Assembly (NCBI GenBank): GCA_015061725.1
Contig: SUVX01000037.1
Span: forward strand, 1-35,806
Reading direction: 5' to 3'
Source: Lentisphaerota bacterium
GTDB taxonomy: Bacteria > Verrucomicrobiota > Lentisphaeria > Victivallales > Victivallaceae
Length of the DNA: 35,806 nt
In this document: positions 16,210 to 25,452 of the stretch, one piece after another
Layout of the letters: each line of letters opens with the position of its first letter
Position numbering within the stretch: position 1 is the first letter of the stretch
The notes under the pieces: generated by a model
Told to the model about the DNA's origin: nothing
What the model saw: the letters and a program-made list of their open reading frames with translations, nothing else
Databases searched by the model: none
Program-made: the position numbers and the translations under genes

Positions 16210-16986
16210 ATGAAAAATCTTTCTCAAACAGTTGCCGTTTTTTCTGATCGGTCAAACTTCCGTTCCGGGATTCAATCTGCGTTCACGCTGATAGAACTGC
16301 TGGTAGTTATTGCCATTATTGCCATTCTGGCGGCGATGCTTATGCCGGCATTGCAGAAGGCACGGGAAACGGCGCGCAGTTCCAGTTGTCAGAATAATGA
16401 AAAGCAGATCGGAACCGCTATTCACCTTTATGTGGATTCTTATGACGGACGTCTGCCCAACGGAAACAAGTCTTATAACGTCTGGCACTTTACCCGCAAC
16501 AGCAAACTGACGGATAACGGTTTTGTTTATCTTATGCTGGGTAAACAGAAAGCGGGGAATGTTTCCAACATAGTTGCTTGTCCCAGTTATCCGGTATTTA
16601 AATCCGGCGGAAATTACGGGATCAACACCCGGCTTTTTCCGGTGTTTATCTCGTCACGCAATAAGTTTTTCGGAGAGGGGAAACTTTCCCGTATCAAATA
16701 TCCCTCCCGTGCGCTGGCGGTGGCTGACCTTCAGGTTGAACCGACTCAGAATCCGGCAACTTACCCCACCAGCAATACTGCGGGCAAGTGTTATGCTATT
16801 GAAAACAGAGATAACAATACAGCTGTTAGCTGTACAGAATTGCAGGGGGCAAGTTTCCGTCACAACGGACAGATCAATATGCTGATGGTCGATGGTCATG
16901 TGACCACTATGTTGGGAAAAACTCCTGTGGATTTTCCGGACAGCGTGCAAAATTATGTTTTGTGGTACGGCAATGATAAAATATAA
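16210..16986 (+). CDS. Type IV pilin-like protein with H-X9-DG motif
   Basis: 258 residues from the ATG at 16210; AAGGAG nine bases upstream excludes the longer in-frame start at 16054. A 24-residue basic leader precedes [31 protein letters not shown], the N-methylation and helix region of type IV pilins and type II pseudopilins; cleavage would be after Ala rather than the usual Gly. The C-terminal [15 protein letters not shown] is an H-X9-DG motif, as in the large PVC family of prepilin-processing-associated proteins. It lies in the middle of the lyase operon, 4 bp after one beta-helix gene and 13 bp before another, which suggests a surface role tied to polysaccharide use (binding or display). 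That role is inferred. It serves as the intact comparison for the abnormal ORFs at both window ends. Confidence 0.88.
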   Translation: MKNLSQTVAVFSDRSNFRSGIQSAFTLIELLVVIAIIAILAAMLMPALQKARETARSSSCQNNEKQIGTAIHLYVDSYDGRLPNGNKSYNVWHFTRNSKLTDNGFVYLMLGKQKAGNVSNIVACPSYPVFKSGGNYGINTRLFPVFISSRNKFFGEGKLSRIKYPSRALAVADLQVEPTQNPATYPTSNTAGKCYAIENRDNNTAVSCTELQGASFRHNGQINMLMVDGHVTTMLGKTPVDFPDSVQNYVLWYGNDKI

Positions 16987-16999
16987 GTAAGAGTACAGC

Positions 17000-18217
17000 A
17001 TGAAAAATTTGATAATTACTTTTTGTTGTCTCTTTTTGAGCATTGCTCTTGCGGCGGCTGAAAAAAAAGAGCAGTCCGGAGCGAAAAACGCACCGTCTTA
17101 CGGCAGGATCAGTGTTACAGATTTCGGTGCTGTTCCCAATGATCGGAAAGATGATACAGAAGCCTTCAAAAAAGCCTTTCAGGCGGCGGCAAAAAAAACT
17201 TTCGGACAGCGTGTACCAGGGACAAAAACGGTGATTTACGGCAGTCCCGAAGTTTTTATTCCCCACGGACGGTATCAAATCAGCAGCACTGTCAAGGTCC
17301 CCGGCGGTATTTCTCTCAAGGGGGAGGGCAGCGGTTCACTCATTCTGTTCACCGGAAAAGCCGGTCAGGATATGTTCCATTTTTACGCAAGCAGACAATA
17401 TGTTGAAGACCTGATTTTTGTCGGCGGACATCATCAGCTGGTGTTTTCAAATGCCAATACTGATAAGACGATGCTGACCATGCGCCGCTGTCAGTTCCGC
17501 CTTGCCAAAGGCTTTGCCGTGCGGGTCGTTCCCAACGGCAAAGCTGATCACATGTCCAGCCTTACCCTGATTGATAATTGTCTTTTTGTCGGCAATTATC
17601 AGTGTGTGGAAAACAACGGAGATCTCATTCACCTGCGGGACTGCTGGATAGAATTGAAACAGCCTGAAATGATCGATGGTCCTGCGATCGTCAACCGCAG
17701 CGGCAGACTGATGATAACTAATCTGTGCGGCGTTCCCTGTGCCAATCCGCCCAAAGGACCCAAATATCTGAAAAATGCCCGTTGGATTGATAATTACGGC
17801 TCAGTCCGTTTGCTGTATGCGCGCATCGGCGGTGAAGGCGGCGGTATTCCTGCCATTTACCACTACCGCGACTGCCGCAATCCCAGAAGTCCCCGCTGCG
17901 GCAGCGGAACCGGAGAGATCATTATTGAAAACTCTATTTTGAATGTGGGACAGTTGAAGCGTGAAAATAAAGGCGTTCTGCGCCTGTTCGGACTGCCTTC
18001 ATTGATCCGTATGGAGGGGAATATCGGCTACGCTGACCGTCCCGCCATTGTTCTGGATGAGGCTTTTGCCAAAAAACTTGCCGCATCACCGCCCGGAAAA
18101 GACCGTCTCTGTGCCTGTTTCCGTTATGTCTGGAAAGGCAATGCCGGATTGACTCCGGTGATTCCTGCTGTTTTAAAACCGCTTTTCAGTAAAGATTCAG
18201 AGGTACTGTTCAAATGA
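17000..18217 (+). CDS. Secreted beta-helix protein, pectate-lyase superfamily (short type, copy 1)
   Basis: 405 residues. Signal peptide MKNLIITFCCLFLSIALAAA, then a linker and ISVTDFGAVPNDRKDDTEAFKKA, the superfamily entry motif. The beta-helix runs almost to the end, with no C-terminal domain of the long type. Conserved sites: SNANTDKTMLTMRRCQF, ARWIDNYG and RIGGEGGGIPAIYHY. The family fold is usually associated with lyases or hydrolases acting on galacturonan-like or other acidic glycans; the activity is unproven. The RBS is weak (TAAGAG). Its stop overlaps the next gene's start (ATGA at 18214-18217), so the two are coupled. Confidence 0.8.
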   Translation: MKNLIITFCCLFLSIALAAAEKKEQSGAKNAPSYGRISVTDFGAVPNDRKDDTEAFKKAFQAAAKKTFGQRVPGTKTVIYGSPEVFIPHGRYQISSTVKVPGGISLKGEGSGSLILFTGKAGQDMFHFYASRQYVEDLIFVGGHHQLVFSNANTDKTMLTMRRCQFRLAKGFAVRVVPNGKADHMSSLTLIDNCLFVGNYQCVENNGDLIHLRDCWIELKQPEMIDGPAIVNRSGRLMITNLCGVPCANPPKGPKYLKNARWIDNYGSVRLLYARIGGEGGGIPAIYHYRDCRNPRSPRCGSGTGEIIIENSILNVGQLKRENKGVLRLFGLPSLIRMEGNIGYADRPAIVLDEAFAKKLAASPPGKDRLCACFRYVWKGNAGLTPVIPAVLKPLFSKDSEVLFK

Positions 18218-19863
18218 AACGATATTTTATTTTATTTTTATTGTTGACCGTATCGCTCATCGGAGCGATAGAAGTTAATGTCAAGGCTTTCGGCGCCAAG
18301 GGCGACGGCAAAACCGATGATACGGCTGCGATCCAAAAGGCAGCAGATGCCGCAGTCAAAAGTCAAAAAGGCAGTTACGATAACCGTTCTCTTTATTTCC
18401 CGCCCGGAATTTACAGGGTCAGGGGGCAGATCACCCTCAGAAATATCTCTCTGCGCGGAAAAGACGCCGTTATTACCCAAACAGACAGAAATGCCGTTAC
18501 TTTCTGGTACACGGATTTCTGGAGTATCCGGGTGACAGGATTGACTTTCAACGGCGGCAAAGGACACGTTTCAGTTCTCAATGACAATACCGATAAAAGT
18601 CTGTTTTTTGTTGACAACTGCCGTTTTTTCCATACTTCCGGCAGTGCGCTTACGACCCGCCACGGAGCGCAGAGTGTGCTTTTTACGGTGAAAAACTGTG
18701 AATTTATCCGCTGCATGGCAGCCGTTGACAGTGACAGCGACTGGACCGTTATCCGCGATGTCTGGATCATGAATGTTGAAAATATGCGCAACAGTGCTTT
18801 GATCATCAACCGGCACGGCGTTATGACGGTCGATAATCTGCTGGGTGTGCCGCTTTGCAACGGTGCCAATCAGCGTTGGATAGATAATTACGGAACTTTG
18901 ACTGCCAACGGCTGCCGTTTCGGTGCCGAGGGCGGCGGATTTACGGCGGTTTACAATTTCCGCAAATACAACAATCAAATGCCGCAGTCGGTCATTTTGC
19001 GTGATTGTGAAATCAGCGCACACACAAGTTTACTGCGTAACTGCGGCGTTTACTGTTTTGAAATACCTAATCTGATCGTGCTTGAAAACTGCCGTGCGAC
19101 TTTGTGCGGAGCTGTGATGGTTGATCCTGCGCTTGATTTGAAAAAATATTTTTACGGTTCCCGGGGAAATTTCCGTTACGCTCTTGTCAACAATGTGGGT
19201 TTATCCGGTAATGATTTGCCGGAATTGCTGAAAAATCCGGTGTGTCACGCACTTTCTTATCCCGAAGGCGCTCTGGATGATGCCGCATTGAAAAAGAAAA
19301 TTGCCGATTTGAAAATTGTTTCCCGCAAAGGCTCCTGCGATGTCAATGCTTTTTCTCAGGCGGGAACGGAATTTGTTGCTGCGGGAAACATGGATGGTTC
19401 TGTTTTCAAAAATGAAGAAATCCTGACGGTCGTCCGCAAAGAGAATCCGGCAATTCTGATGCGCCGCTGGCCCGGCAGTTCCAAAGATGCTCCCCACGCG
19501 GAACTGCGCCATGTCAAAGTTGATTTGGATAAAACCCCGCATTTTTACATGGATTTTTATTCAGAAAGTCCCGCTCAGTTTGCAATCAAACTCATTGATG
19601 AAGAAACCGGACTTATGCACGCTTTCCGCGCCCAGCAGCGGCATTGCGGAAAATATGAAGTGGATTTTTCCAGGCAGCTCCCGGCACTCAAGGGAAAGAA
19701 AACGTTGACTTTCCGCATTTATTACATCGGCAGGACTTATATCTCCCGCAAAGGAAAAAAGGCGCATCATTACATTTATTCAAAAGCAGGCAGTACGCTG
19801 GAAATCCGTGAATTCGGATTCAATGCCAAACCGCGCCTGATCCGTAAAGGCAGAAAAAAATGA
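18214..19863 (+). CDS. Secreted beta-helix protein, pectate-lyase superfamily (long type, copy 2)
   Basis: 549 residues, paralogue of the gene at 14592 along its full length including the C-terminal domain (DAPHAELRHVKVDL; TFRIYYIGRTYIS; STLEIREFGFN). Signal peptide MKRYFILFLLLTVSLIGA, then [27 protein letters not shown]. Conserved [26 protein letters not shown] and RFGAEGGGFTAVYNF. It starts inside the stop of the short-type gene and ends in an ATGA overlap with the next, so four genes of this region form a tightly coupled translation unit. It probably acts in the periplasm or outside on the same polysaccharide; its specificity relative to copy 1 is unknown. Confidence 0.8.
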   Translation: MKRYFILFLLLTVSLIGAIEVNVKAFGAKGDGKTDDTAAIQKAADAAVKSQKGSYDNRSLYFPPGIYRVRGQITLRNISLRGKDAVITQTDRNAVTFWYTDFWSIRVTGLTFNGGKGHVSVLNDNTDKSLFFVDNCRFFHTSGSALTTRHGAQSVLFTVKNCEFIRCMAAVDSDSDWTVIRDVWIMNVENMRNSALIINRHGVMTVDNLLGVPLCNGANQRWIDNYGTLTANGCRFGAEGGGFTAVYNFRKYNNQMPQSVILRDCEISAHTSLLRNCGVYCFEIPNLIVLENCRATLCGAVMVDPALDLKKYFYGSRGNFRYALVNNVGLSGNDLPELLKNPVCHALSYPEGALDDAALKKKIADLKIVSRKGSCDVNAFSQAGTEFVAAGNMDGSVFKNEEILTVVRKENPAILMRRWPGSSKDAPHAELRHVKVDLDKTPHFYMDFYSESPAQFAIKLIDEETGLMHAFRAQQRHCGKYEVDFSRQLPALKGKKTLTFRIYYIGRTYISRKGKKAHHYIYSKAGSTLEIREFGFNAKPRLIRKGRKK

Positions 19864-21080
19864 AAAAATATTTTATTGCAGCTTTTCTTGTTTCCGGCAT
19901 CCTGCTTGGCGCCGGAGAATTCAATGTCAAAAAGTTCGGCGCAAAAGGCGATGGCAAAACCGATGATACAGCGGCAATTCAGGCAGCGGTATCATCGGCG
20001 GCAAAAAAGCTCCGCTGGTTCAGAAACCACGGAAAACATCCCCGTTCAAGCTATTTTGCAACGGGGATAACCGTCACTTTTCCCCACGGCGTTTATAAAG
20101 TCAGCAGGACCATCAGGGTCGGAAGCAATATTTCTCTTGCGGGAAAAGATTCTGCTCCCATGATCAAATGGGCGGGAACTGATGACGGCGTGATGTTCGA
20201 CATCAATCCGCAGCGCAACCGGGTGGAAAAATTAAGTTTTTCCGGAGCCGGAGTCCAGCTGAAATTCAGCAATAAAAATGTGGATAAAACCATGATAACC
20301 ATTCGGGATTGTCAGTTTTTCTACGCTGAAAAAATCGCTGTTCTGCTGGAACCTGAAAAAAGCGTGAACCATCTCTCTTCTCAGACACTTATCGACGGCT
20401 GTCTTTTTTCAAAGATCAAACGCTGTGTGCAGAATTACGGGGATTTGATGGAAATCCGCAACTGCTGGGTGGATTTTGCTCAACCGCAGTTGGCAGACGG
20501 TGCGGCATTCATCAACCGTTACGGAACGCTGCGCCTTGCTTTCTGTTGTCTCACACCTTCGGCAAATCCGGACAAGGGACCGCTTTATTATCACAATGCC
20601 CGCTGGGTGGATAACTACGACCGCTTCGAGGCGGAATCTGTCCGTTTCGGCGCGGAGGGCGGCGGTATCCCGGCGGTTTACAATTATGCCGGACCGGCGA
20701 AGGGACACCCCTGGTCTCAGGGCGGACGGGTTGCCATTTACAACAGTCTGCTGGGCTGCGGACAACTCCGGCGTGAAAACGGTGCAGTCATCCGTCTGTT
20801 TGCTCTTCCTGCTCAAATTGTCATAGAAAACTGTTATACGATGACGGCTGTTCCTTTTATCGTCTGTGATTCTTCTCTTGATGTTGATGCTGAAATCAAA
20901 ACAAATCCCCGGGGAACTGCGCGGATAAGTTATCATATTTTCAACAATAAAATTGCCAATCCTGCGGTGAATCTGGTTCCATCGGAACTCAAACGCTTTT
21001 TCCGCAAAGAGTCGGATTGTCCTTTCGGCAAAGTCGTTCCGCGGAAGATTCCGGAACAGGTGACCGGAAAACGCAAGTAA
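19860..21080 (+). CDS. Secreted beta-helix protein, pectate-lyase superfamily (short type, copy 2)
   Basis: 406 residues, paralogue of the gene at 17000. Signal peptide MKKYFIAAFLVSGILLGAG, then [23 protein letters not shown]. Conserved blocks: SNKNVDKTMITIRDCQFFYA, ARWVDNYD (the final Gly of the motif is Asp here) and RFGAEGGGIPAVYNY. It is the last gene of the coupled series; the following 67 bases hold no clear hairpin terminator before the next promoter at 21148. The change in the RWxDNYG motif is the one visible departure from the other three copies. Confidence 0.8.
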   Translation: MKKYFIAAFLVSGILLGAGEFNVKKFGAKGDGKTDDTAAIQAAVSSAAKKLRWFRNHGKHPRSSYFATGITVTFPHGVYKVSRTIRVGSNISLAGKDSAPMIKWAGTDDGVMFDINPQRNRVEKLSFSGAGVQLKFSNKNVDKTMITIRDCQFFYAEKIAVLLEPEKSVNHLSSQTLIDGCLFSKIKRCVQNYGDLMEIRNCWVDFAQPQLADGAAFINRYGTLRLAFCCLTPSANPDKGPLYYHNARWVDNYDRFEAESVRFGAEGGGIPAVYNYAGPAKGHPWSQGGRVAIYNSLLGCGQLRRENGAVIRLFALPAQIVIENCYTMTAVPFIVCDSSLDVDAEIKTNPRGTARISYHIFNNKIANPAVNLVPSELKRFFRKESDCPFGKVVPRKIPEQVTGKRK

Positions 21081-21147
21081 GGTGCAGAAAAACTCTTCCT
21101 GAAAATTTTTGTTTGATTTTTCCGGATAACTTTTAAAATCAACGGAC

Positions 21148-21176
21148 TTGAAAAAAACTGAAAAACGATGTATGTT
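21148..21176 (+). promoter_or_regulatory. Candidate promoter of the rhamnosidase-like/tad gene run
   Basis: TTGAAA at 21148-21153 and TATGTT at 21171-21176, 17 bases apart. The predicted start near 21183 lies before the preferred ATG at 21215 and close to the alternative ATG at 21188. Confidence 0.5.
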
Positions 21177-21214
21177 TTAGTTTCAGTATGAATATTTCAG
21201 TTTCCGGAGATTTT

Positions 21215-23263
21215 ATGAATTGGCAATCAGCGCGTTGGATATGGCTTGAAGGTGATGACAGTAAAGAGTGCCGTCATGTGGTTTTTCAGAGGGATTTCCG
21301 TCTGGATGAACTGCCGGTTGCGGCGGTGTTGTACCTTTCAGCAGACTCCTCTTACCGTTTGCGTATCAACGGACAATGGAGTGCTGACGGTCCCGCGCGA
21401 TTTTTTTCGGACAGCTGCTTCTTTGATACGGTGGATTGTTCCCATCTTCTGCGCTGCGGCTTGAACCGTCTGGAGTCGGATGTTCTGTTTTCAGGCGCAA
21501 ATACTGCCGGCTGCGGCGGTTTTATTGCCCTGCTTGAAATGACGTTTGCCGACGGATCCTTGGATGTGATTGCAACGGACCCCTCCTGGCGGGCGGCGGC
21601 GATTCCCCAATATGCGGCAGGGGAAACTGAAGTTTTTGATAACTCCATACAATCGGCACCGGTGTTTGCTCCGGCGCAAGTTGTGAGTGACGCTGACGGC
21701 AGCGTTTGGCAGAAACTTGTTCCCCGTCCGACGCCGATGCTGACCCGGCGCGAAGCGTTGATCCGCCGGGTGAAAGAGGTGAAAATAATTTCAGAAGACG
21801 GCAGAAGCCTTACCGCACCTGCCGGAACTGTTGAAAATATCCAGCACCTTGTTTACCCTGATGACCGTTGTGCTGTCATTCATCCGATAGAGGGCTTCAA
21901 CTTGCAGCTGTGCTGTGACGGCGGTGTTGAAAATACCGGATTCTGGAACTTTGTCCTCTGTTCTCCTGCTGGAACAGTTATTGAAATCTCCGTTGACGGA
22001 AGTGAGGATAAACACCCCTTGCGTTACATCTGCCGTGAGGGATGGAACCGTTACACGGCAACTGTGCGCAGCCGGGGACGGTATGTGTTTGTTACTTTCC
22101 GCAATATGACCGGAGATATCCGTTTTCAATCTCTGCGTCTGGTGGAATCCACTTATCCCCTTATTCCCTGCGGGGAATTCCGTTCATCCGACCGTATTTT
22201 TGATGAAATTTATGAAGAAAATCTGCATCAGCTGAAACTTTCCATGCTGGATGTTTTCAGCGGTAAAAATGGTTTTTCAGCAGAAAACTGCCGGAATGAG
22301 GTACTTTTTGCGCTTTCCTGCTGCGGTGCCGAAGACCTTGCCGGACACAGTATCGCTTTTGCTTTTGACAGAATTCTTGCCGGGGACGGTTTGTTTTCCG
22401 CATCAGATTTTCTTCCCGTATTTTCTCTTGCGGATATTTTCCGTGAACTTGGTACGCTTGAATTTTGTCAGCGGCTCTATCCGCAGGTTGTGCGGCTGCT
22501 TGAACGGGCAAAAACGCAAATCAATCCGGCAAGCGGACTCTTGAAGAATGCTTCAGGCGGCAGTGATACAAATTCCAATCTGTTGTTCAAGGGCGCACTG
22601 GATTGGGCGTGGACTCTCGGTGATACGGCAGGCGTTCAGGGAATCAATTGGATGAAAGAAACGGCTCAAAACTTATCTTGTGCCATTCTTTCGCTGTGGG
22701 ATGACCGTCATCTGTCTTACTGCACCGGACTGGATGAAAAGCAGGAGCATATTCCCGTATTTTCAGTTTTAAGCAGCGTGCTTGCGTTGTTGTTTGATGT
22801 GATTCCTGAGAACAGACGTTCTTCAGTTTGTGCCAATATTATTTCTCCGCACAGCGAACTTGAAAAGGTCAGCGGTTGTTCCGGGACTTTGTTCCTGCTT
22901 GAAGCTCTTGAAAAACTGGGTATGCACGACTTGATGACAGAACGGATACGTTCAGAAAAAAGCGTATCTGAAAGCGGCTCGGCTTTTTCGCTTTATACTT
23001 TTCCGCTGGTGTTGCTCGGACTGAAAAACAACGGCAGAAGCCTGAGTTTTACGGTAAGTCCCTTTGTCCGTGAGTTGGAATATGCCTCGGGTACGCGCTG
23101 GACGCCCTGCGGTCCTGTGCATGTCAACTGGCGCAAGACAAGTGAACAGACTCTTGTGATAGACTGCTGCGCTCCGGCAGGGGTAACACTGCAGTATCAG
23201 GAAAATGTTTCTCTCAGAGAGTACAATGTTGAATTTAACTGTATTGAATCAGAAGAGGTATAA
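21215..23263 (+). CDS. Divergent alpha-L-rhamnosidase-like protein
   Basis: 682 residues from the ATG at 21215, chosen because CCGGAGATTTT precedes it; the in-frame ATG at 21188 has no such site. The N-terminus (WQSARWIWLEG..VVFQRDFRL..AVLYLSADSSYRLRINGQWSADGPARFF) resembles the beta-sandwich domain found in GH78 rhamnosidases, with a second sandwich near residues 180-310. GEFRSSDRIFDEIYEENLHQLKLSMLDVFSG corresponds to the entry of the alpha/alpha barrel. The acidic DCPxRE-type motif expected there is not recognisable (FSGKNGFSAENCRNEV instead), so activity is doubtful. No signal peptide is seen. The tadB-like gene starts 6 bp after its stop. The assignment rests on general pattern only. Confidence 0.5.
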   Translation: MNWQSARWIWLEGDDSKECRHVVFQRDFRLDELPVAAVLYLSADSSYRLRINGQWSADGPARFFSDSCFFDTVDCSHLLRCGLNRLESDVLFSGANTAGCGGFIALLEMTFADGSLDVIATDPSWRAAAIPQYAAGETEVFDNSIQSAPVFAPAQVVSDADGSVWQKLVPRPTPMLTRREALIRRVKEVKIISEDGRSLTAPAGTVENIQHLVYPDDRCAVIHPIEGFNLQLCCDGGVENTGFWNFVLCSPAGTVIEISVDGSEDKHPLRYICREGWNRYTATVRSRGRYVFVTFRNMTGDIRFQSLRLVESTYPLIPCGEFRSSDRIFDEIYEENLHQLKLSMLDVFSGKNGFSAENCRNEVLFALSCCGAEDLAGHSIAFAFDRILAGDGLFSASDFLPVFSLADIFRELGTLEFCQRLYPQVVRLLERAKTQINPASGLLKNASGGSDTNSNLLFKGALDWAWTLGDTAGVQGINWMKETAQNLSCAILSLWDDRHLSYCTGLDEKQEHIPVFSVLSSVLALLFDVIPENRRSSVCANIISPHSELEKVSGCSGTLFLLEALEKLGMHDLMTERIRSEKSVSESGSAFSLYTFPLVLLGLKNNGRSLSFTVSPFVRELEYASGTRWTPCGPVHVNWRKTSEQTLVIDCCAPAGVTLQYQENVSLREYNVEFNCIESEEV

Positions 23264-23269
23264 AGAAAA

Positions 23270-24154
23270 ATGCTGACAGGATCATTCTGGCCCGCTGTGT
23301 TCGCCTTTACCGCCGTAACACTTGCAATGTTTGTGCTGATTGACTTCGGAACTTACGTCGCCGCACGTTACCGGGAACGTTATCTTGAAGAAGCCAAAAC
23401 GGAACTGGATGACGTTCTTATCCAGATGCCGGCAGGACGGATCCTTGATCTTTCGATCGCTTCGTCTGCGCTCGGCGGGATCATTACCATTATCATCATG
23501 GTTCTGCAGCTGGATTCCTTTTCATGGCGCTGGGGACTGCCGGTTGCACTGATGGTTTCTCTGATTGTCTTTCCCGCCCCGCGTGTAGGGTTGAAATATA
23601 TCCGCAAACGTCGCTTGAACAAGTTCAATTTACAGCTTGAAGATGCGCTCGGTATGATGTCCGGCGCACTCAAAGCCGGATTCAGTATCAATCAGGCTCT
23701 GGAAGAGGTCGCCGACTGCGATCTTCATCCGGTATCGGTGGAGTTCCGTCTGCTGCTTCAGGAACTGCGTCTGGGTGTGCCGCTGGAACAGGCGCTTGAC
23801 AACATGAGCCGCCGCCTGAACTCCGATGACTTTGATCTGGTGGTGACGGCAATCGTGACCGCCCGTCAGACGGGAGGTGAATTGACCGGAACCCTTGAAC
23901 GTGTTGCCATGTTGATCCGTGAACGTGTCCGTATCAATCAGAAAGTTATGGCATTGACGGCGATGGGCAGACTTCAGGCGACGATGATCGGAGCCATGCC
24001 CTTTGTGCTTATGGTCGGCTTGAACTATGTAAGTCCTGATATGATGTCGCTTTTTTGGAGCAGTGCCGCCGGAGTCATTGCAGTTGTTGTGGTTGTGATT
24101 CTGGTCGTCTGCGGTTTTCTTGCCATACGCAAAATCACAAATATTGAGGTTTGA
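23270..24154 (+). CDS. tadB: TadB-like type II/IV secretion F-domain protein
   Basis: 294 residues. N-terminal membrane segment (about 8-28), two central ones (about 63-80 and 88-105), and two near the C-terminus (MIGAMPFVLMVGLNYV and AAGVIAVVVVVILVVCGFLAI). The T2SSF domain lies at about residues 120-250 (LEDALGMMSGALKAGFSINQALEEVA; LGVPLEQALDNMSRR; AIVTARQTGGELTGTLERVA), the signature of the TadB inner-membrane platform protein of tight-adherence pili. Its TadC partner starts 2 bp after its stop. The TadA/CpaF ATPase normally just upstream is not in the window; the upstream neighbour is the rhamnosidase-like gene. Confidence 0.88.
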   Translation: MLTGSFWPAVFAFTAVTLAMFVLIDFGTYVAARYRERYLEEAKTELDDVLIQMPAGRILDLSIASSALGGIITIIIMVLQLDSFSWRWGLPVALMVSLIVFPAPRVGLKYIRKRRLNKFNLQLEDALGMMSGALKAGFSINQALEEVADCDLHPVSVEFRLLLQELRLGVPLEQALDNMSRRLNSDDFDLVVTAIVTARQTGGELTGTLERVAMLIRERVRINQKVMALTAMGRLQATMIGAMPFVLMVGLNYVSPDMMSLFWSSAAGVIAVVVVVILVVCGFLAIRKITNIEV

Positions 24155-24156
24155 AG

Positions 24157-25029
24157 ATGTCTTTGACTGCTTTGCTTGCTGCTGTGTGTGCGGGAGTTTC
24201 CTGCGGCTGTCTGAGTTTTCTGTTTCTGAAACGTTTTTCATCAATGGAGTTGGAAAAACGTGATTTCACCCGTGAAAAACGTGTTCCGCTTGTGTTCAAA
24301 ATTGTTTTGCCGCTGTTGAGTCTCACCCGTCCGCTGGCAGGAGCAAACAGTTGTGCGCTCTGGCGCAAAAGCGAACAGGTGAAACTTGAAATGGCGGGAT
24401 ATTCCACTGTTTTTTCCGCAGAGGATTTTGTTGCGATAAAACTGTTGTATTGTCTGCTTGCGCTGGTTATTCTCTTTGCCGGTGCGCTTTCCGGAAAACT
24501 TGCCATTCCGTTTTTAATGGGTGTATTGATTGCGGTTTATCCCCGGGTGTGGATGAGTGCCACGATCAAGGCGCGGCAGCTTTCAATCATGAAAGCGCTG
24601 CCCAATCTGCTGGATGTGCTGACTCTTTCTGTGGAGTCCGGACGGGATCTGATTTCAAGTTTGCGTGATATCCTTGCCCGGCGCCGTCCCGATGCGCTGG
24701 GAGAGGAACTCTTGCAGGCATTCAGCGAAATCCAGTTGGGACGCAAACGCAGTGAGGCACTCAAAGCCATGGCGGAAAGAGTCCGTCAGATCGACCTGAC
24801 CGCAACGGTCAACGCCATCTGTCAGGCGGATGAACTGGGTGTGAGTATCGGTCAGCAGCTTCGTATCCAGAGTGACATGCAGCGGGCAAAACGTTTTGCT
24901 CTTGCAGAAAAACTGGCAAATGAAGCCTCCGTGAAAATCATTATTCCGGTGGTTCTGTTTATTCTGCCGGCGGTTTTCATCATTCTGCTCGGACCGCTTC
25001 TGCTGCAAACTGCGAGGATGTTCCGTTGA
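24157..25029 (+). CDS. tadC: TadC-like type II/IV secretion F-domain protein
   Basis: 290 residues from the ATG at 24157, with GAGGT six bases upstream. N-terminal membrane helix, a central pair (LLYCLLALVILFAGALSG / LAIPFLMGVLIAVYP), a T2SSF domain at about 145-265 (LPNLLDVLTLSVESGRDLISSLRDILAR; GRKRSEALKAMAERV; ICQADELGVSIGQQLRIQSD), and a C-terminal helix (IIIPVVLFILPAVFIILLGPLLL). This fits TadC, the second platform subunit forming a pair with TadB. The DUF192 gene follows after one base. Confidence 0.88.
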   Translation: MSLTALLAAVCAGVSCGCLSFLFLKRFSSMELEKRDFTREKRVPLVFKIVLPLLSLTRPLAGANSCALWRKSEQVKLEMAGYSTVFSAEDFVAIKLLYCLLALVILFAGALSGKLAIPFLMGVLIAVYPRVWMSATIKARQLSIMKALPNLLDVLTLSVESGRDLISSLRDILARRRPDALGEELLQAFSEIQLGRKRSEALKAMAERVRQIDLTATVNAICQADELGVSIGQQLRIQSDMQRAKRFALAEKLANEASVKIIIPVVLFILPAVFIILLGPLLLQTARMFR

Positions 25030-25030
25030 T

Positions 25031-25447
25031 ATGCTGTTGAATACAAATACAGGAAAATATCTGGCAGGCTATTCGTTTTATGCGCGGAATCCGCTGATCC
25101 GCCTGACCGGGATGATCTGCAGACGTTTTGTCTGCGGAAAATTTGATGCGCTGATTTTTGAAAAATGCAGTTCCGTCCACACCTGTTTCATGCGTTTTCC
25201 GCTTGATCTTGTGTTTATCGACCGTGAAAACAAGGTTGTATCCGTGCATCGGCGGGTGCGTCCGTGGAAATTTGTTTTCGGCGGCAGGGGGGCTTCTGCA
25301 GTTATTGAACTTCCGCCGGGTGCGATAGACTTTTCGGGGACGGAAAAAGGCGATATTATTGAATTTCGTTCAACAACAACGGATAAAGGTATTGAAAAAA
25401 TTTCATCAGGAGCTATTTTATTATCTGATTCAAATTACGGGAACTGA
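25031..25447 (+). CDS. DUF192-family protein
   Basis: 138 residues matching the DUF192 pattern: FDALIFEKCSSVHTCFMRFPLDLVFIDRENKVVSVHRRVRPWK followed by ASAVIELPPGAID and KGDIIEF. The family folds as a small beta-barrel and its role is unknown; many members are secreted, but no signal peptide is seen here. The usual WMKNT motif is altered to CFMRF. It sits one base after tadC and 5 bp before the FHA gene. DUF192 genes occur next to tad genes in other bacteria, so an accessory role in that system is a reasonable inference. Confidence 0.75.
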   Translation: MLLNTNTGKYLAGYSFYARNPLIRLTGMICRRFVCGKFDALIFEKCSSVHTCFMRFPLDLVFIDRENKVVSVHRRVRPWKFVFGGRGASAVIELPPGAIDFSGTEKGDIIEFRSTTTDKGIEKISSGAILLSDSNYGN

Positions 25448-25452
25448 AGAAT

